The notes: generated by a model from the letters alone, not told the origin. A DNA stretch of 64,000 nucleotides from Bimuria novae-zelandiae CBS 107.79 (GCA_010015655.1 ML976731.1:204377-268376); one strand, 5' to 3'. Positions 1-12,254 are shown, counted from the first letter of the stretch. Numbers and translations are program-made.

Positions 1-3000
1 AGGAAGTAAAACTATAGCTAGAGTACCTATAATCTTTCATTTAGAAGTAAGAGAAAGAGCTTAAGGAGCTATTAAAAAATATACTACTCTAGAAAATATA
101 GGCTTAGTTAGAGCCCTATAGCTTTTCCTATACTCTTTATCCCTAAAAAGGATAGTTAGCTACAACTCTATATAAATTATAGATAGCTAAACGCCGTGAC
201 GATTAAGAATTGTTACCTATCACTACTAATAATAAAGCTTATAGATCGACTCTAAAGAGCGAAGTAGTTTTCTAAATTTAATATCTAGGATAAATTCAAT
301 AGGATATAAGTAGAAGAGAGCTTTTCACATATAATATAGCCTTTTTAAATATATAGTTATGCCTGTAAGACTAACGAATGCCCTAGTAACCTTTTAAGAG
401 CTTATAAATTAGATACTATATGAATACTTGGATGTATTCTGCACGGCGTGCCTCGATAATATATTAATATACTCGAGCGGGATACTGGAAGAATACATGG
501 AACACGTTTACAGAATGTTATAAAAGTTATAGGAATACTAACAACTTCTACACCTAAAGCAATATAAGTTCCACGTTATAGAAATAGAATATCCAGGATT
601 TATTATATCCCGAGAAGGTATTAAGATAGACCTAAAGAAAATTATAATAATAAAGAAATAATTACTACTAAATTTAGTAAAATATATTTAGTTCTTTTAA
701 TACTTTGCTAACTTCTATCGCAAATTTATTAGAAACTACTTAAAAGTTACCACTCCACTAATAAAACTTACAAAAATAGGAAAATAACAACCTCTATAAA
801 AGATAAAGAAAAAAGCTTTTAAATAGCTAAAACGCCTATTCCTAATGGCACCCCTACTATAGATATATAACCTAGAGTAGCAACATTGCATCTATATAAA
901 CGTATTAGACCATACGCTAGGGGCTATACTACTATAGAAATATAATAATAAGAAAGAGAGACTAGTCTTCTACTACGTAAAAAAGCTCTTAGGAGTAGAA
1001 CTTAATTATAAGATTTATAATAAGGACCTACTCGTAATTTTAAACTATTTTAAGTAATAAAAAGTTTAGCTTAAGAGAGCTAAGTACTAGATAGAGGTAT
1101 TTATTAATTATCTTAACTTTATACGCTTTACGATAACGAAGAAACTTAATTAATAATAGGCTAGATAGTCTAAGTAAATAGTAGAATTTAACTTTTGTAT
1201 TATATACCTACTACACACATAAATGCCGTGGCAAACGCACTTAGCAGGTAATTAAATTTAGTAAAAAAAGAAGATAGGAGTAACACTATCGTAATTCTAG
1301 CCCATGTAGAGAATAAGACGCTACGCTATAATAAGACATAACTTACGCCAATGTTAGAGATCCAATGCGTAAACCTTACCTACTATATACCCCTTATAAC
1401 TAACTTCTAAAACTATAAAAGTCTTATAGATAATAATTAACACGCGTATAACTTTAACTAGGCTATAATATTACCTACGCGCGATTACTAAAATAGGATA
1501 TAAATAAGTAATGAAGCAGTACTACTATTAGTTAAAAGACAATATAAAGATAAGGAATAAGGATATCTAAGGATTATTAAAAAAACGTGCTAAGTCGCGA
1601 ATAAATACTTTATTCTTAGACTATAGCAGGTAGTATAAAAGGTACTAAGTAATTATTTAGCATAGTATAAAAATAAGCCTAAATAATATAAGCCCTATAG
1701 CATCCTATAACTACTATAGCTATCCCTAAGACTATAGTCTAGCGTAACTATAGACTTTATTATAAAGATCCTAGTATTATTAGCACTAAGAAATAAACGC
1801 CCCTATAACTTTATTTTAGTTATAGTAAATTGCCTTATTAAGGAATTAAAATTTATACTAATTAGGGAAGCTGTATTAGTAGAAGAATTAGCCTATATAG
1901 TAATATAAGAACTTATATCTTAGGTTAGCTATCTAGATAGGTCTATTAATAATAGAGCCAAGATATTTACATCTTTGTATTAGACTATATTTACTACTAT
2001 ATTAGGTATTACGTATAAGCTCACGATAAGCTTCCACCTAAAAATAAATAGATAAATAGAACAAACTAATTAATTACTAGAATAGTACCTTTAGATATAT
2101 ATAAATAAGCTATAGGATAACTAGGTTAAGCTACTACTAATAGCTTAACTAAGATATAATAGCGCAAGATTGGCAACCACGGGATACTTACTATACTACG
2201 CTAACCACAGATATAAGCCAATAACTTATAGAAATCCGTTAGACATTAAAAGCGGTACAAAAGACGCAGCCAAAAAGCAGAACTTATAACGGACTTATAT
2301 AAAATACTACGTAAAAATATCGCCTAGTAAAGCGTGCAAATGGCAAGGAACGCGAATAAGAAAAGAATTAAGGGACTAATCTTTTAAAAGGGGGATAGAG
2401 TCCTCCTCTCGTAATTTTTTTTAACATAATATAACTAAGTAAAAAATTAGATAACCTTTAAAAAGGACTATTTAAAATCTAAAAAGTTAAAGGCCTAGTT
2501 AATTTTAAACTATAGGTACCTATAGATATAAGTATACACCTAATTTTTTATAAATAGTTATTAGAACTAATACTACTAGATGTTAAGTTAGAATTATAAC
2601 TAGATCTTAAAAATAAAAAATATAAAGTGAAGGTAATTAGGGACCTATAAAATATTAAACGTTAGTATACGTATCTAGTAAAATAGGAAGAATAGCTAAA
2701 GAGTATAAAACCTTACAAACTGCAAGACAGCGCTAGAAAAATTCCATAAGGAATATCTAGAGGCGCTACGACCAGATCCGTAAGGGACTTAAAAAAGTAA
2801 AAAAATATAAAAAGATTAAAAGAAATAAATAAGTTAGCCTATAACTAGCATAAGTTAGATATAAATAGTAGTGGTAAAGTTAAAGTAAGGACGCTGGTAG
2901 CTATGCTCTTAAAAAAAGTTATAAATTCTAGTAGCACGCTTTAGCTTTTGTGGCTTCTTTATTAATATAATTTTTTTTAGCTCGCGATAACGTTCCTTTT

Positions 3001-3446
3001 CTTAAATATTAAATAACTTTTATTTCCTCTAAGTAAGCTCCTTTTCTAAACGTAAAATATTACCTTAAAGATAATAATACTTTATTTTTAGATTCTAACA
3101 CTTAGTCTACGTTAAAACTAGACTATATTAGGTCTTTACCTAAATATAGTAAGTATAAAAATTAGTAAATAACTCTATTATATATTTTAGACCCTTCTCT
3201 TTATAGTAATTATATAAAGTTAGTATCTCTACGTTTACGTTAAGAAAAGCCTTTATCTAGTCCTAGTGGTATTAGTTAGAAGATATTTTTAAAACTTTAG
3301 GCATAATTAGGCAAGCAATAAAAAAGGTAAGAAGTAAACTTATAATAAAGGCCTTAATAGCTACTTATACACGCGCACGTTAGCGCCGCTATATAATTAT
3401 AAAATAAAAGTAGGTATTAGGATAATTACCCTAAAGGGGGGGATTA
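1..3446 (+). mobile_element. Ty3/gypsy retrotransposon pol remnant, RIP-degraded
   Basis: A decayed gypsy-type pol on the plus strand. Read through many TAA/TAG stops, it shows the reverse transcriptase active-site region near 440-475, where the usual YxDD reads like CLDN. A stretch near 590-760 matches the RT thumb/RNase H connection (GFIISREG-like, then FANFYRKFI-like). An integrase follows to about 2350, and a chromodomain-like WEEW/YLEALRPDP segment lies near 2640-2790, suggesting a chromovirus. A polypurine tract (AAAGGGGGGGA-like, 3431-3443) stands directly before an LTR-like TGTTACG start at 3447, so this is the 3' part of an element whose 5' end lies outside the window. Base composition is strongly AT/TpA-rich, consistent with RIP. 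It is not functional. Confidence 0.75.
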
Positions 3447-3860
3447 TGTTACGAGCTTAAGAAACCTAGACTGTAATACTATAATTAAAGGTAAATAGGG
3501 AGAGGTAGATAACATTATACTATAGCTAGCCTGCGAGGACTCGCGGGGCTGCTTAGGTTAGCCAGGGTCACGTGACCCCGATTCGACAGTGGCTCCGGAT
3601 TAAGGTGATTCGTCAAGAGATTCGGATCACCTAGGGACAGAGGAGAAAATAGATTAGTATATAGTATAATAGTTCTCTTCTTATTATTTCCTTTCTTATA
3701 GTTAACTTACATATCTTCTGCACGAGTACATTTTCTATATAAACTAATAGTTATCTTATTTACTATAAGATTAAATTATATAGCTACGCGCTAAGTTATT
3801 GCATTAACTTATACTACTAAATAATCTATAAAGTGCTACTTTAGCCTTACTATCCTAATC
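3447..3860 (+). repeat. LTR-like sequence, 3' LTR of the preceding gypsy remnant
   Basis: It begins TGTTACGAGC immediately after a polypurine tract, as a 3' LTR should. It is clearly richer in G+C than its surroundings around 3520-3640 and contains a perfect 14-bp palindrome centred on CACGTG (3565-3578). The right end is not defined: I could not find the matching inverted CA terminus or a target duplication, so the end coordinate is approximate. Confidence 0.5.
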
Positions 3861-3869
3861 CGGATCGGA

Positions 3870-5985
3870 CTAAGGTGTGAGCGCCTTATAATAAAAGTAC
3901 TAAAGCACTAGAGGATTTATGCTTTTAGCTACTTAATGCTAAAGATTTATATAGATTATAAGAATTTACTAAGATTTACAACTACGAAAGAGCTTACACC
4001 GCGATAATAATAATAATTATAAACTACTAGATAATATAAGTTTTAAGTTATTATATGGTAAGAAAAGAAAACGGGCGAGTAAACGCGCTTAGTTAATAAA
4101 GTAACTTTATAAAAAAAAAGATAAAGACCTACTCCGCGATAGTAGAAAAAATAAAGATAGATCTTTTAAACCTATAGTAGAATTTAATTAACTCCTTGTT
4201 ACCACACAAGAAGTACATAAAAAATAATAAAGTAAGATTATATAATAATATTATAATAACCTAGTATACAGACAACTATCCATTAAAAATACAATAGAAT
4301 ATTTCTAACGATACTATAGGTTTTAAGGTATTATAAAAGTAGTCACTATATATATTTATAAGTTCGCAGATTGCCAGCGCAATAAGCATGTAACTTATCT
4401 TAAATATAGAGAGAGGTAAGTAATCTAGATACCTATAGTATTATAGAAAGACTTTATAATAGACTTTTTAATAGAATTACCTAAGTTAAAAGACCTAGCA
4501 ATAGGAATAAGCTATAACTCTATATTAGTAATTATATACTAATTTACCAAATACGTAAAATTATTACCATATTAAAAAATAACTATAGTAAAGAAACTTG
4601 TATTTCTTATTCTAGATTAACTTATATAGTACTATAGTATTATAAAAATCATTATTAGCAATAGAGGCAAACTCTTTATATTAAACTATTAAATAATACT
4701 TATAGCACTTATTAAATCGAAACGAAAACTATTAATAGCATATTATTTATAAGCTAACGGACGAATAGAACGTACGAATTAGACGATCAAGACGTATCTA
4801 CGTATCTACTATAATAACTAGAGGAATAACTAGATTTCCCTATTACTTATAGCGTAATTAGCATATAATAATAATATATTATGAATAACAGGATTTATAC
4901 TATTCTAAGTAAACTACGAAAGATATCTATATCTCTTTAATTAAGTATTTCCTATAATAATTGGGACAGAAGAAGCAATCAACATGACAAAAACTATAAA
5001 AAAGATATATAAATAACTCTATGAGAATCTTAACAAAGCTTAATAGCGAACAATTTCTTATATAAACTAAAAACGAAAAATAGCACCTGAGTTAAAGATG
5101 CGGGATAAAGCATATCTACTTATAAAAAATCTTTAAACCTAGAAAAAGAAGAATAAAAAACTATATTATATTAAGGTTAAACTATTTTTAATTATTAAAG
5201 AAGTATTATTAATCAACTACTAATTAGAACTATCGCTAGACGTAAAGAAACACCTAGTATTCTACGTAGACTAATAAGAACCTTCAAACCCTAAGACACT
5301 AGTTAAAACCAACTTCTACTACTAGCCTAAAGAGGAAAATAAATTTAAAGTTAACTAAATACTATAGCACAAGGATTAGCCACGCATATACCTTATTAAG
5401 TAGAAGGGTTACCTATGTAATAAGAACACCTAGAAACCTAAAGAACTAGGTATTATCTTATTTTTTAACTTAATAACGTCTTACTTAAGATCCTCAAGGC
5501 CTTCTAAATACTTAATTTCCTTTAAGGAACGTATTAAATCTACTAATAACTTATTTTTTTGCTCTTTAAGTAAACGCATTTACTTTAATAAATAATTTCT
5601 CTTTAAATAATTAACTTCTAATACTACTATAGTTACTTCTTCTTTAGCTACTGTCTCTTACTCTAACTTCTCTAATCTTTTAATCTTAGAGTTAATTTAG
5701 GAAAAGTTTAAAACCACTAGCTCTATTACCTAATACTTTAAAATACTATTCTTATAATAATTCCTATACTAAGCCCTAAAAAATAATATTTTATATACTA
5801 AACCCTTCCTCGCGTAATATTTATAAGTAATTATAATAATCTAACCTATAGTATTTACGCGGTCTATAATAGAATAATAATAATAATAAATTATACTTTA
5901 GGAGGATATTAGTTAATATATAAGGATATATAAGAGAAAGAGGAGAGGTAATACTAAAATCCTATATTAAACTATAGTAATTCAT
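3870..5985 (+). mobile_element. Second Ty3/gypsy remnant: integrase and chromodomain
   Basis: A RIP-degraded plus-strand gypsy fragment. Around 4270-4420 it resembles the H2C2 zinc region of integrase (a decayed HQGI...RRYYWP, then a CDTCQR-like stretch). Around 4430-4900 it resembles the DDE core (decayed forms of DFIVKLP, ISDRD and YHPQTDGQTERTNQ). Near 5350-5460 a chromodomain-like YLVKWKGY...NTWEP segment is recognisable through stops. Reverse transcriptase is missing or unreadable. It is related to the minus-strand gypsy at 18384-28549, whose integrase reverse-complements to similar sequence. Confidence 0.7.
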
Positions 5986-6029
5986 GCCTTATAACGAAAG
6001 GATCGGCGGAACCCCGTTAAAGATTATGT

Positions 6030-6386
6030 AATGTCCCACGGTATCCCACACGCTAAGACTATGGGACACTGGAATCACGTGACTGTACTATAGGATCCTA
6101 CATGTTTCACGTTTGGGATAACATGGGACCATGGGATATTATGAAATGGATTAAGTATATATAAACGCGATAATAAGTCTCTACTATGGTGTTTAATCTA
6201 TTTACTAATTTATTATTTAGATTTAACTTCGACTCTTGTTAATTTAATTATACTATATATACTTTTAATACTAACGCCCTATTAATACGCGTAAGCTATT
6301 AATACTCTTTATATGTCTTATAGTACTCTTGTCCGAGAACCAACCTTTACCCCTTTGGGATTAGCTATCCCATAGGGGCTTAATTG
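6030..6386 (+). repeat. Degraded LTR of the TGTTAGGATC family
   Basis: Similar in layout to the solo LTR at 13220-13670: repeated short 'tgggac/cccac' motifs, a TCACGTGAC site (6074-6083), a TATA-like 'tatatataaacg' stretch, then the shared 3' part 'ccgagaaccaacct...cccctttgggattagctatccc'. Both termini are eroded, so the limits are approximate and no target duplication was identified. It could be the 3' LTR of the preceding gypsy remnant or a solo LTR. Confidence 0.55.
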
Positions 6387-6521
6387 TAAGTTTAATAATC
6401 TAAAAAGTTATTACAAGCTCTAAAAGGCATAGGGGACTAAAGTAGATGTATAGAGGTAATAAGGAGTAAATATTAATAATACTAAGTATACTAAGTATTA
6501 GTAGCGTAAGGTAAAAGATCT
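6387..6521. other. Short AT-rich spacer, nothing assigned
   Basis: RIP-like sequence between the degraded LTR and the pogo element. No coding pattern recognised. Confidence 0.5.
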
Positions 6522-6585
6522 TAACGTACCTCACGGGCGAGCTAATTACACGGGCAAACTAATTACTCTACTACAACCCCACTAA
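6522..6585 (+). repeat. Left terminal inverted repeat of pogo element
   Basis: Inverse of 8307-8370. It holds two tandem copies of CACGGGCRARCTAATTA, at about 6532-6548 and 6549-6565. Confidence 0.8.
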
Positions 6586-8306
6586 AACATATAATTAATA
6601 ATACTATAGCGCGACGTATTAACTACCTTATTAGCTACTATAATTAAAAGAAGCTCGTATATAGCTTACGCTTTAGACTATTAAATAAAACGTAACTCTA
6701 AGTTAGCAATACGCTATAGCTATTTATAACGTATCTTAAAGTATACTAAGCACGTGATACACTAGAATTATTTTCTAATATAATTATATACCTAACTTAA
6801 TAAAACTACAAAAGATAAAAGAGTAGGTAATTATTTAGTATATACTTAACTTAAACGTACCAGTATTCCTGCCCTACCTTATTAATATAAAAAATATAGC
6901 TAATTTTTTACTAGCTAAGCGTTACCGCGACCTTATTAGTAAAAACTAGGCTATAACATTTATAAAGCGCTAGATAAAGCCCTAAGTTAAGTTTAATTAA
7001 AAGTATAACTATAAAAGAGTCCTCTGTAAGGATCCTAAGATTATATAGGGCTAGTTCTGTCTTATAAAGAATACTGAAGCCAAGTTTGGTATCCTAGATA
7101 AAGATACCTATAATTTTAATAAGATTAGCTCTATAATAGGCATAATATTAATAAGAGTAGTTATTATAAGCTTTAATCGTTAAGGTAGGCTAAAAAGCGT
7201 ATAGTAGGATAGTTAAAAGTAAACTATAGCTATTTAGGACATTAATACGATAGGGTAAGCAATTCTACCCTTCTTTATCTTCTAGGGCAAGCACCACCTC
7301 TCTGTCTAGTATAAAGAAAAGGGTCTACCTTATAATTAGGTTATTATAGTCTTTAAGAATAGCTAGATAATAAATAAAAATAGTTTATAGTAGCTAAAGC
7401 ACTTTAACGCGTATATAAAAAAGTGTACTATTAGTCGCTATAAGAACTATAACTTGCTCAAATTCTAGTATTACTATAAGAATGATAAGATTATTATTTT
7501 TTATATATCTCTGTATTTATCGTACCTCCTATTACTACTAGATATAGGGTATTTTTTACTATTAAAAAAGGCGTATAGGCACTAAGCCAAGAATCTAATA
7601 CGTAACTATATTACGTATATTACTAATATTAAGTTTTTATTTTACTTTGTTACTACGTTTAAAGCTATAATTACTTAAAGTAATATTTAAAAAGGCTTTT
7701 AAGACGCTAGCCTTATTTCTCTTAACTTAAAAGTAATAATATTAAAGCTTAACGTTTGTCTACATACGCCTTTGCCTTATACTCCACGCGAGAGTATATA
7801 GTAGTCATAAACGCCTAGTAATAGTTTAGAATGAGGATTATAATTAACACTAGTAAAGTAGAGGATTAAAGGCACCTAAATAGTTCCCTAATAAGTTCAA
7901 TTAAGGCCTTTCAAAAGATAGTAAAAGGCGTCGTAATAGTAGCGTATAAGCTATTATTAGCGTAAAAGTGGATTATTAAGCTTTAAGTTACTAATAAGGC
8001 TATTATACAACGAAAATTATATATAAAAAATAACTATAGTAAAAAAGAATTCTTATAACTACTAATAGCTAGTAATTAACTACCCTAAAGGACTTTATAG
8101 TACGTAGTAATAAGAAGAAAGTAAAAAATAAGGTATACGCTAATAAAGGTAAATTAACTTAATAGCGCTATAAACTCTATAGTATGGCTAGATATAACTT
8201 TCGTATTTATAAGTAGACTATAAAAGTAAATTCTAAGTAAATTAGCTTCTTATAATTTCTTATAACTGTTTGCGTGCGTTCTGTACTATTATGTAGAGTA
8301 TAGATT

Positions 8307-8370
8307 TTGGTGGGGTCTTGACAGAGTAATTAGCTCGCCCGTGTAATCAGTTCGCCCGTGAGATACGTTA
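8307..8370 (-). repeat. Right terminal inverted repeat of pogo element
   Basis: Inverse of 6522-6585. Differences between the two TIRs are mostly C/T or A/G transitions, as RIP would produce. Confidence 0.8.
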
Positions 8371-9494
8371 CCTTTTATTATTTTTTAGATAAAGATATAT
8401 CTTACTAGCTAGTATACTAAAGATAACCTGTCTCCCTAATAAAGAATTATAGTCTTTAAAAATAACTAAATAATAAATAGGCTTAGAGTTGCGTAAATTA
8501 AGTATTTTAATATATATATAAAGCGCAACGTACGGGGCATATATAGGCTACTTATTATAAATAGCTATAAGAGTTATAGATCTATTACTTTTAAGTAGTA
8601 TTATAAGGAAAATAAAATTATTTATTTTTATATACTATTGGACTTATTACATATCTGATAGCTACTAAATATAAGTTACTTTTTACTATTGAAGAAAGTA
8701 TACTTACGCAAGGTTAAATAATTCATATAAAGTAATATTAATTATATTACTAAAACTAAGTCCTCACTTGGGTTTATTAACTCGTTTAACGCGTTAATTA
8801 AAAAAATTAAAAAAAGCTTTTATAGTACTAGTTTAGTGCCTTTTACCTTATATTTAGTATTAAATTAATTAAATATTTAATTAAAGACCTTACTAGATCC
8901 GTTAATTATGCTTATTTTTTAGTAGCTATGAATACCTAATAATACGCATAAGATTAGGGAGTAATTTACCTTAACATTAAAAAAGTTTTTAAACGCTATT
9001 TAAAGCTCCCTAATAATAGTAGAGAAAGTATTATTATGATTTATAAAAGGTACTTAAAAAATAGGATATAAGTTTAAGCTAATAAAGGCCTTAATTAAGG
9101 AGCCTAAGGAGGAAATTATAGCTTATACAAAGTAGATATTACGCAAAAGGACACGTATACAGGCTGGAGGACCACTACTTGCTATAGAAGGACTATAGCT
9201 AGTAGTTATAAAAGAGCGTTCTGCGAAGAGGCAGCGCTTATAAGTAGGTAAAAAGGATAGTAAAAAGAGTAGCACACAACTCTAAAGGCTTTATAATAAG
9301 TAAAATAAGCTAGGGTATAACATATAAATCTACTAAAAGGCTAAAGGGCAATTTTTTAAATTAAATATTACCATTCGTAGGTTATTTTTAAATAGTCTTA
9401 ATAATAATAGTAATAATTAAGAAGTATAAGTTAGTGTTACTATGAAAAAGTGCGCAGCTCGCCCAGGTGCGCAGCTAGCATGTAGAATACGTTA
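8371..9494 (+). mobile_element. 5'-truncated second pogo-type transposon
   Basis: The sequence aligns by eye to the DDE half of the neighbouring element (decayed PFIIFLGK-like start, then LLQPLD/FTIEE-like and later portions), but its 5' half is missing. Translation joins abruptly at 8371, right after the neighbour's TIR. The right end 9450-9494 has a TIR-like terminus ending in TACGTTA, with a duplicated inner motif (GTGCGCAGCTCGCCCAG then GTGCGCAGCTAGCATG). No matching left TIR was found upstream of 6522, so simple nesting of the first element inside this one is not supported. Confidence 0.6.
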
Positions 9495-10312
9495 TAGCAA
9501 ACTATTTTTGTATAAATATAGCAATATTTGTTATGTGCATGAGCTTTCTGGTCGCTGAAAGTCAAAGTACCCCTCATTTGTCTCGGCACACGGTGTGTCT
9601 CGCTACGCAGTGAGGGACGTTAGATTTAATTACTGGTGATAGGACATAGTTAGCTGGGATTCTCAACTAACGTTATCCCGCGGAAAAAGCCGTGTCACAC
9701 ATCGTGGAGTGAGCGACTTATGGTTCGGCTCCGCAAAAGCAAAGCCCTAATTTACTGCACGCATTAACCTCCTCAGCTCTTCCAATTCGGTTTAGCTGTC
9801 AACCAAACAAAAATGGACATTGACTTTCGCTTACGTATTGTTGAGACGAGAGTGTCGTCATCAATAAGGTAGCTCAATACCGAATGTAGAACGGGTGGAG
9901 CTGATTGACCCATCTTTGGGGAGTCATGTCTTACGCAGACATCATGTGAAGATTGCAGGTGATGACTGCATTGGGTGCGGGTCAGCCAGCCCTCACTGAG
10001 CTGGCTCGGCAGGTGTGGGCCACCGGATTCGCTGAGCATTGTGCAAGTGCGCAGTTTGCTACTGACAGCTTTTTATGCTGTTTGCACCGGGGATATTGGG
10101 GCCGACGGAGGTTCCCTCATACTTCTTGGTCGGTTGAAAGTGGATCTGCAAAGAGAGATCATGTGAAGAGTATAACTGTACATGTGCAAATCCTTTCCCT
10201 CATCTATATAAGCTGACGGTTTTGACTACATCTTATGCTCCCACAACCAACAACGTCTATCATTCAAGTCTTCCACAAACTACCTCAGCGAACTAATCGA
10301 CATAAAATCAAC
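9495..10312 (+). other. Un-RIPed upstream region of the orphan gene
   Basis: Base composition returns to normal (near-equal AT/GC). No convincing ORF: the small open frames here lack codon or intron logic. The last 110 bases hold a TATA box and a pyrimidine/CAA-rich leader typical of filamentous fungal 5' UTRs. Confidence 0.5.
10205..10212 (+). promoter_or_regulatory. TATA box of the orphan gene
   Basis: TATATAAG, about 100 bases before the ATG at 10313 and followed by a C/A-rich leader. The position fits a fungal core promoter. Confidence 0.5.
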
Positions 10313-10917
10313 ATGGCGTCGGTGTAGCTCCTGAGCCTAGACCTCATCTTACATTGCTAACCTATAATTTCTAGCTCAATTAAACTTTCCATAAGTACAA
10401 AGTCCACCGCATCCGTTCGCGAGAATTCAGGCTCAGAGGAGCATTTCTTCTACTACAACGATAAGAATGAGCTCTCCTTCAGTACCTTGCGCCCGGGTTC
10501 TAGTCCCTCGTCTCCTCAGGTGATTAAAGTCGACCGCAAATCCATTCTTGGTAAATGGGGCTGTGCCAATCATCTCGGCGCCGTCTTTAAAAGCCCTCGC
10601 GACCAGGTAAAAGCAACCAGTCAATTCTAATATAAAGTTACGGCTAACATCCGTCCAAGTTTGCCATCTACTACATCGACAGTGATACTGGAAAGCTACG
10701 TGAGCTCGTTGGAGCTCTGGATGGTCTCTTTGTGGGCGGTTTGGACTCTCAAACGGACTTCTTTCCCACTCCAGAGGGCGGGTTTACCGTTTCTAGCAGC
10801 GGCAAGGAGAATGATCCCAGCGTTATCTTCTTTGATTCTAAGAAAAATGGCGCCATGACGGAGACTCGTTTCGACCCCTCCAAGTCGAAATGGATATCAA
10901 CGGTTTTGGCTCCTTAA
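10313..10917 (+). CDS. Unassigned 166-aa protein, possibly lectin/beta-propeller-like, three exons
   Basis: Exons 10313-10323, 10375-10606 and 10660-10917 (stop TAA) join in frame to 166 aa. Both introns (51 and 53 nt) have GT..AG ends and clear CTAAC branch sites; the first donor is GTAGCT, the second GTAAAA. The ATG lies in a good context (tcaacATGg). No signal peptide or membrane segment is apparent. Two stretches, FFYYNDKNELSF (about residues 29-40) and AIYYIDSDTGKLREL (about 83-97), resemble the 'xVYYxDxxxxIxEL' strands of fungal fucose-lectin-type propellers. A full six-blade propeller would be about 300 aa, so this would be at most a partial or derived form. The gene lies alone between RIPed transposons yet has no internal stop. 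I do not recognise a definite family; the lectin link is a weak inference. Confidence 0.6.
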
Positions 10918-11265
10918 GTAGAATGAGAGGCAGCGGGAGTGTGGGATGGCAGGGGAAGAGTTCAAGGAAGCTAATTGGAAATCCACGTTCCTTATTCCCT
11001 GTGTTGCTGCACTCACAATTATTTCTGCGCTGTCCATTGTGGACAATATATGTTCCGACAGCATCCGCTCATACCAATCAACTGACAGGGAGTGCACTCC
11101 TATTTGAAAAGTTTGCATGTGATTACTAACTTTTTCGATCTTGTGTCATGCGATCAAGATGTTAGGAAACTTTATCTAGTGGTTATAAGTTTGAAGGGTG
11201 GTTGTAAACACTATCTGAAAGTGCTATTGTCGCAGGGCAAGTTACCTAGAGGAAAAGGTTAAAAA
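10918..11265. other. 3' flank of the orphan gene
   Basis: Normal-composition sequence with no supported ORF. RIP-like AT-rich sequence resumes at about 11266. Confidence 0.5.
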
Positions 11266-11771
11266 AACTCCTAAGTATAGGTAAGGCAGAAAAATTAGGT
11301 ATAAATATCTAACACTTTTCTTAACGCCGCTACTAGTAATACTTCTTATACAACTAATAGTAAGAGGCGATTAAGCTAAACTACTCTAAATAGTATAGAT
11401 AAGGTAATAATAGACGAGCCTTTAGACCGCCGCCTTTATAGTAAGCATAAAAGTAAGACTCTATAATTTCATTAATAAAAAGACGCTTAATAAGATATAG
11501 TTAAATGTCACGATGCCTATATATACTATCCTATGCCTTGTAACGATAGCTATCGTTGCTCGTTCCTTTTGGGGATGTATGGCGGCGTGGTATAGGACGA
11601 CGTACATTACATTAAAGCGCATAATTATTCGAAAATTATTTACTGCCTTACCTATGGAAAGAAGCCAAGAAATCTTATTTTGAAAGTTATTATACGATAA
11701 AGTTCTAGAGTAAAGTAGTTACCTCCTTAGTCAAAGTAGCAGGACATTAGATTTTTAATTATATATAGGTA
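11266..11771. other. AT-rich, RIP-like sequence, origin not recognised
   Basis: No identifiable protein remnant. Composition matches neighbouring decayed transposons. A less AT-rich patch at 11505-11620 remains unexplained. Confidence 0.4.
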
Positions 11772-12002
11772 TAACGTATATTTATAGCGAGTGGCTGGGC
11801 ATAGCAAGTGGCTGGAAATACCAAGACCTATTCAAACGTTCTATTAGCAACAGTATAACGCGATGTCTTAATAACGTAATAAACTACCTAAATTAAAAAA
11901 GGCTAAATTATAGCTTACGCTTTAAGCTATTAAAGAGACATACTAATCTTAATTCTACACGCTATAATAGTTCATAACATTATTAAAAGAATACTATAAT
12001 AA
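11772..12002 (+). mobile_element. 5' end of a third pogo-type transposon, cut by a gypsy LTR
   Basis: It starts TAACGTATATTTATAGCGAG, with an inner duplicated motif (AGCRAGTGGCTGG twice, 11786-11816). A decayed transposase helix-turn-helix start follows (about 11850-12000, resembling that at 6600-6760). It stops exactly at the LTR start at 12003. The reverse complement of 29760-29997 is a second copy of the same family. Confidence 0.6.
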
Positions 12003-12200
12003 TGTGATAGGCTAGAGCCTAGTTAGTGTATTGTTCCTCGATGGAACCCTCGGTCTTCTTCGGTGCGCCAAGACTCGATAGAAGCTTCCCAAACACAGAA
12101 CTCCCAAGATACATAAAAGGGGAGCATGAGAGTAAGATAGCGTCTTTATCAAATACAATCCTGTTACCAGGCATCGGCAACCTTTGCGCAGCCCCTTACA
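12003..12200 (+). repeat. 5' LTR of gypsy element
   Basis: 198 bp, TGTGATAGG...CCTTACA. About 90% identical by eye to 18186-18383; most differences are transitions. Confidence 0.85.
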
Positions 12201-12254
12201 TTTTGTATTCAATCACCTTTAAGCAGCTGGTGTGGCCGTCCCCCAGTGCTCTAC

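Larger units (their letters stand above)
6522..8370 (+). mobile_element. Fot1/pogo-type DNA transposon with both TIRs, RIP-inactivated
   Basis: Both ends are visible. The left end starts TAACGTACCTCACGGGCGA and the right end is its near-perfect inverse ending in TACGTTA. The terminal inverted repeats run about 64 bp with roughly ten, mostly transition, mismatches. The element is about 1.85 kb and flanked by TA, as expected for Tc1/mariner-pogo insertions. Inside, a decayed helix-turn-helix N-terminus (about 6600-6760, 'SLRRAA...YGVPRSTL'-like) and a DDE core (about 7240-7640, 'GLEWLKHF', 'PPHSSHLLQPLDVGCF' and 'LKKAY'-like) can be read through stops on the plus strand. Each TIR contains two tandem copies of a 17-bp motif (CACGGGCRARCTAATTA). 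Confidence 0.8.

Noticed and set aside
6387..8371. First pogo element nested inside the second one
   Set aside because: Sequence left of 6522 does not supply the missing 5' half of the second transposase, nor its TIR.
9773..10216. Small ORFs on both strands upstream of the orphan gene
   Set aside because: Overlapping in several frames, no splice or codon logic. The region behaves as promoter/leader.
10433..10624. 63-aa minus-strand ORF
   Set aside because: It lies antisense inside exon 2 of the three-exon gene, which has full gene structure.
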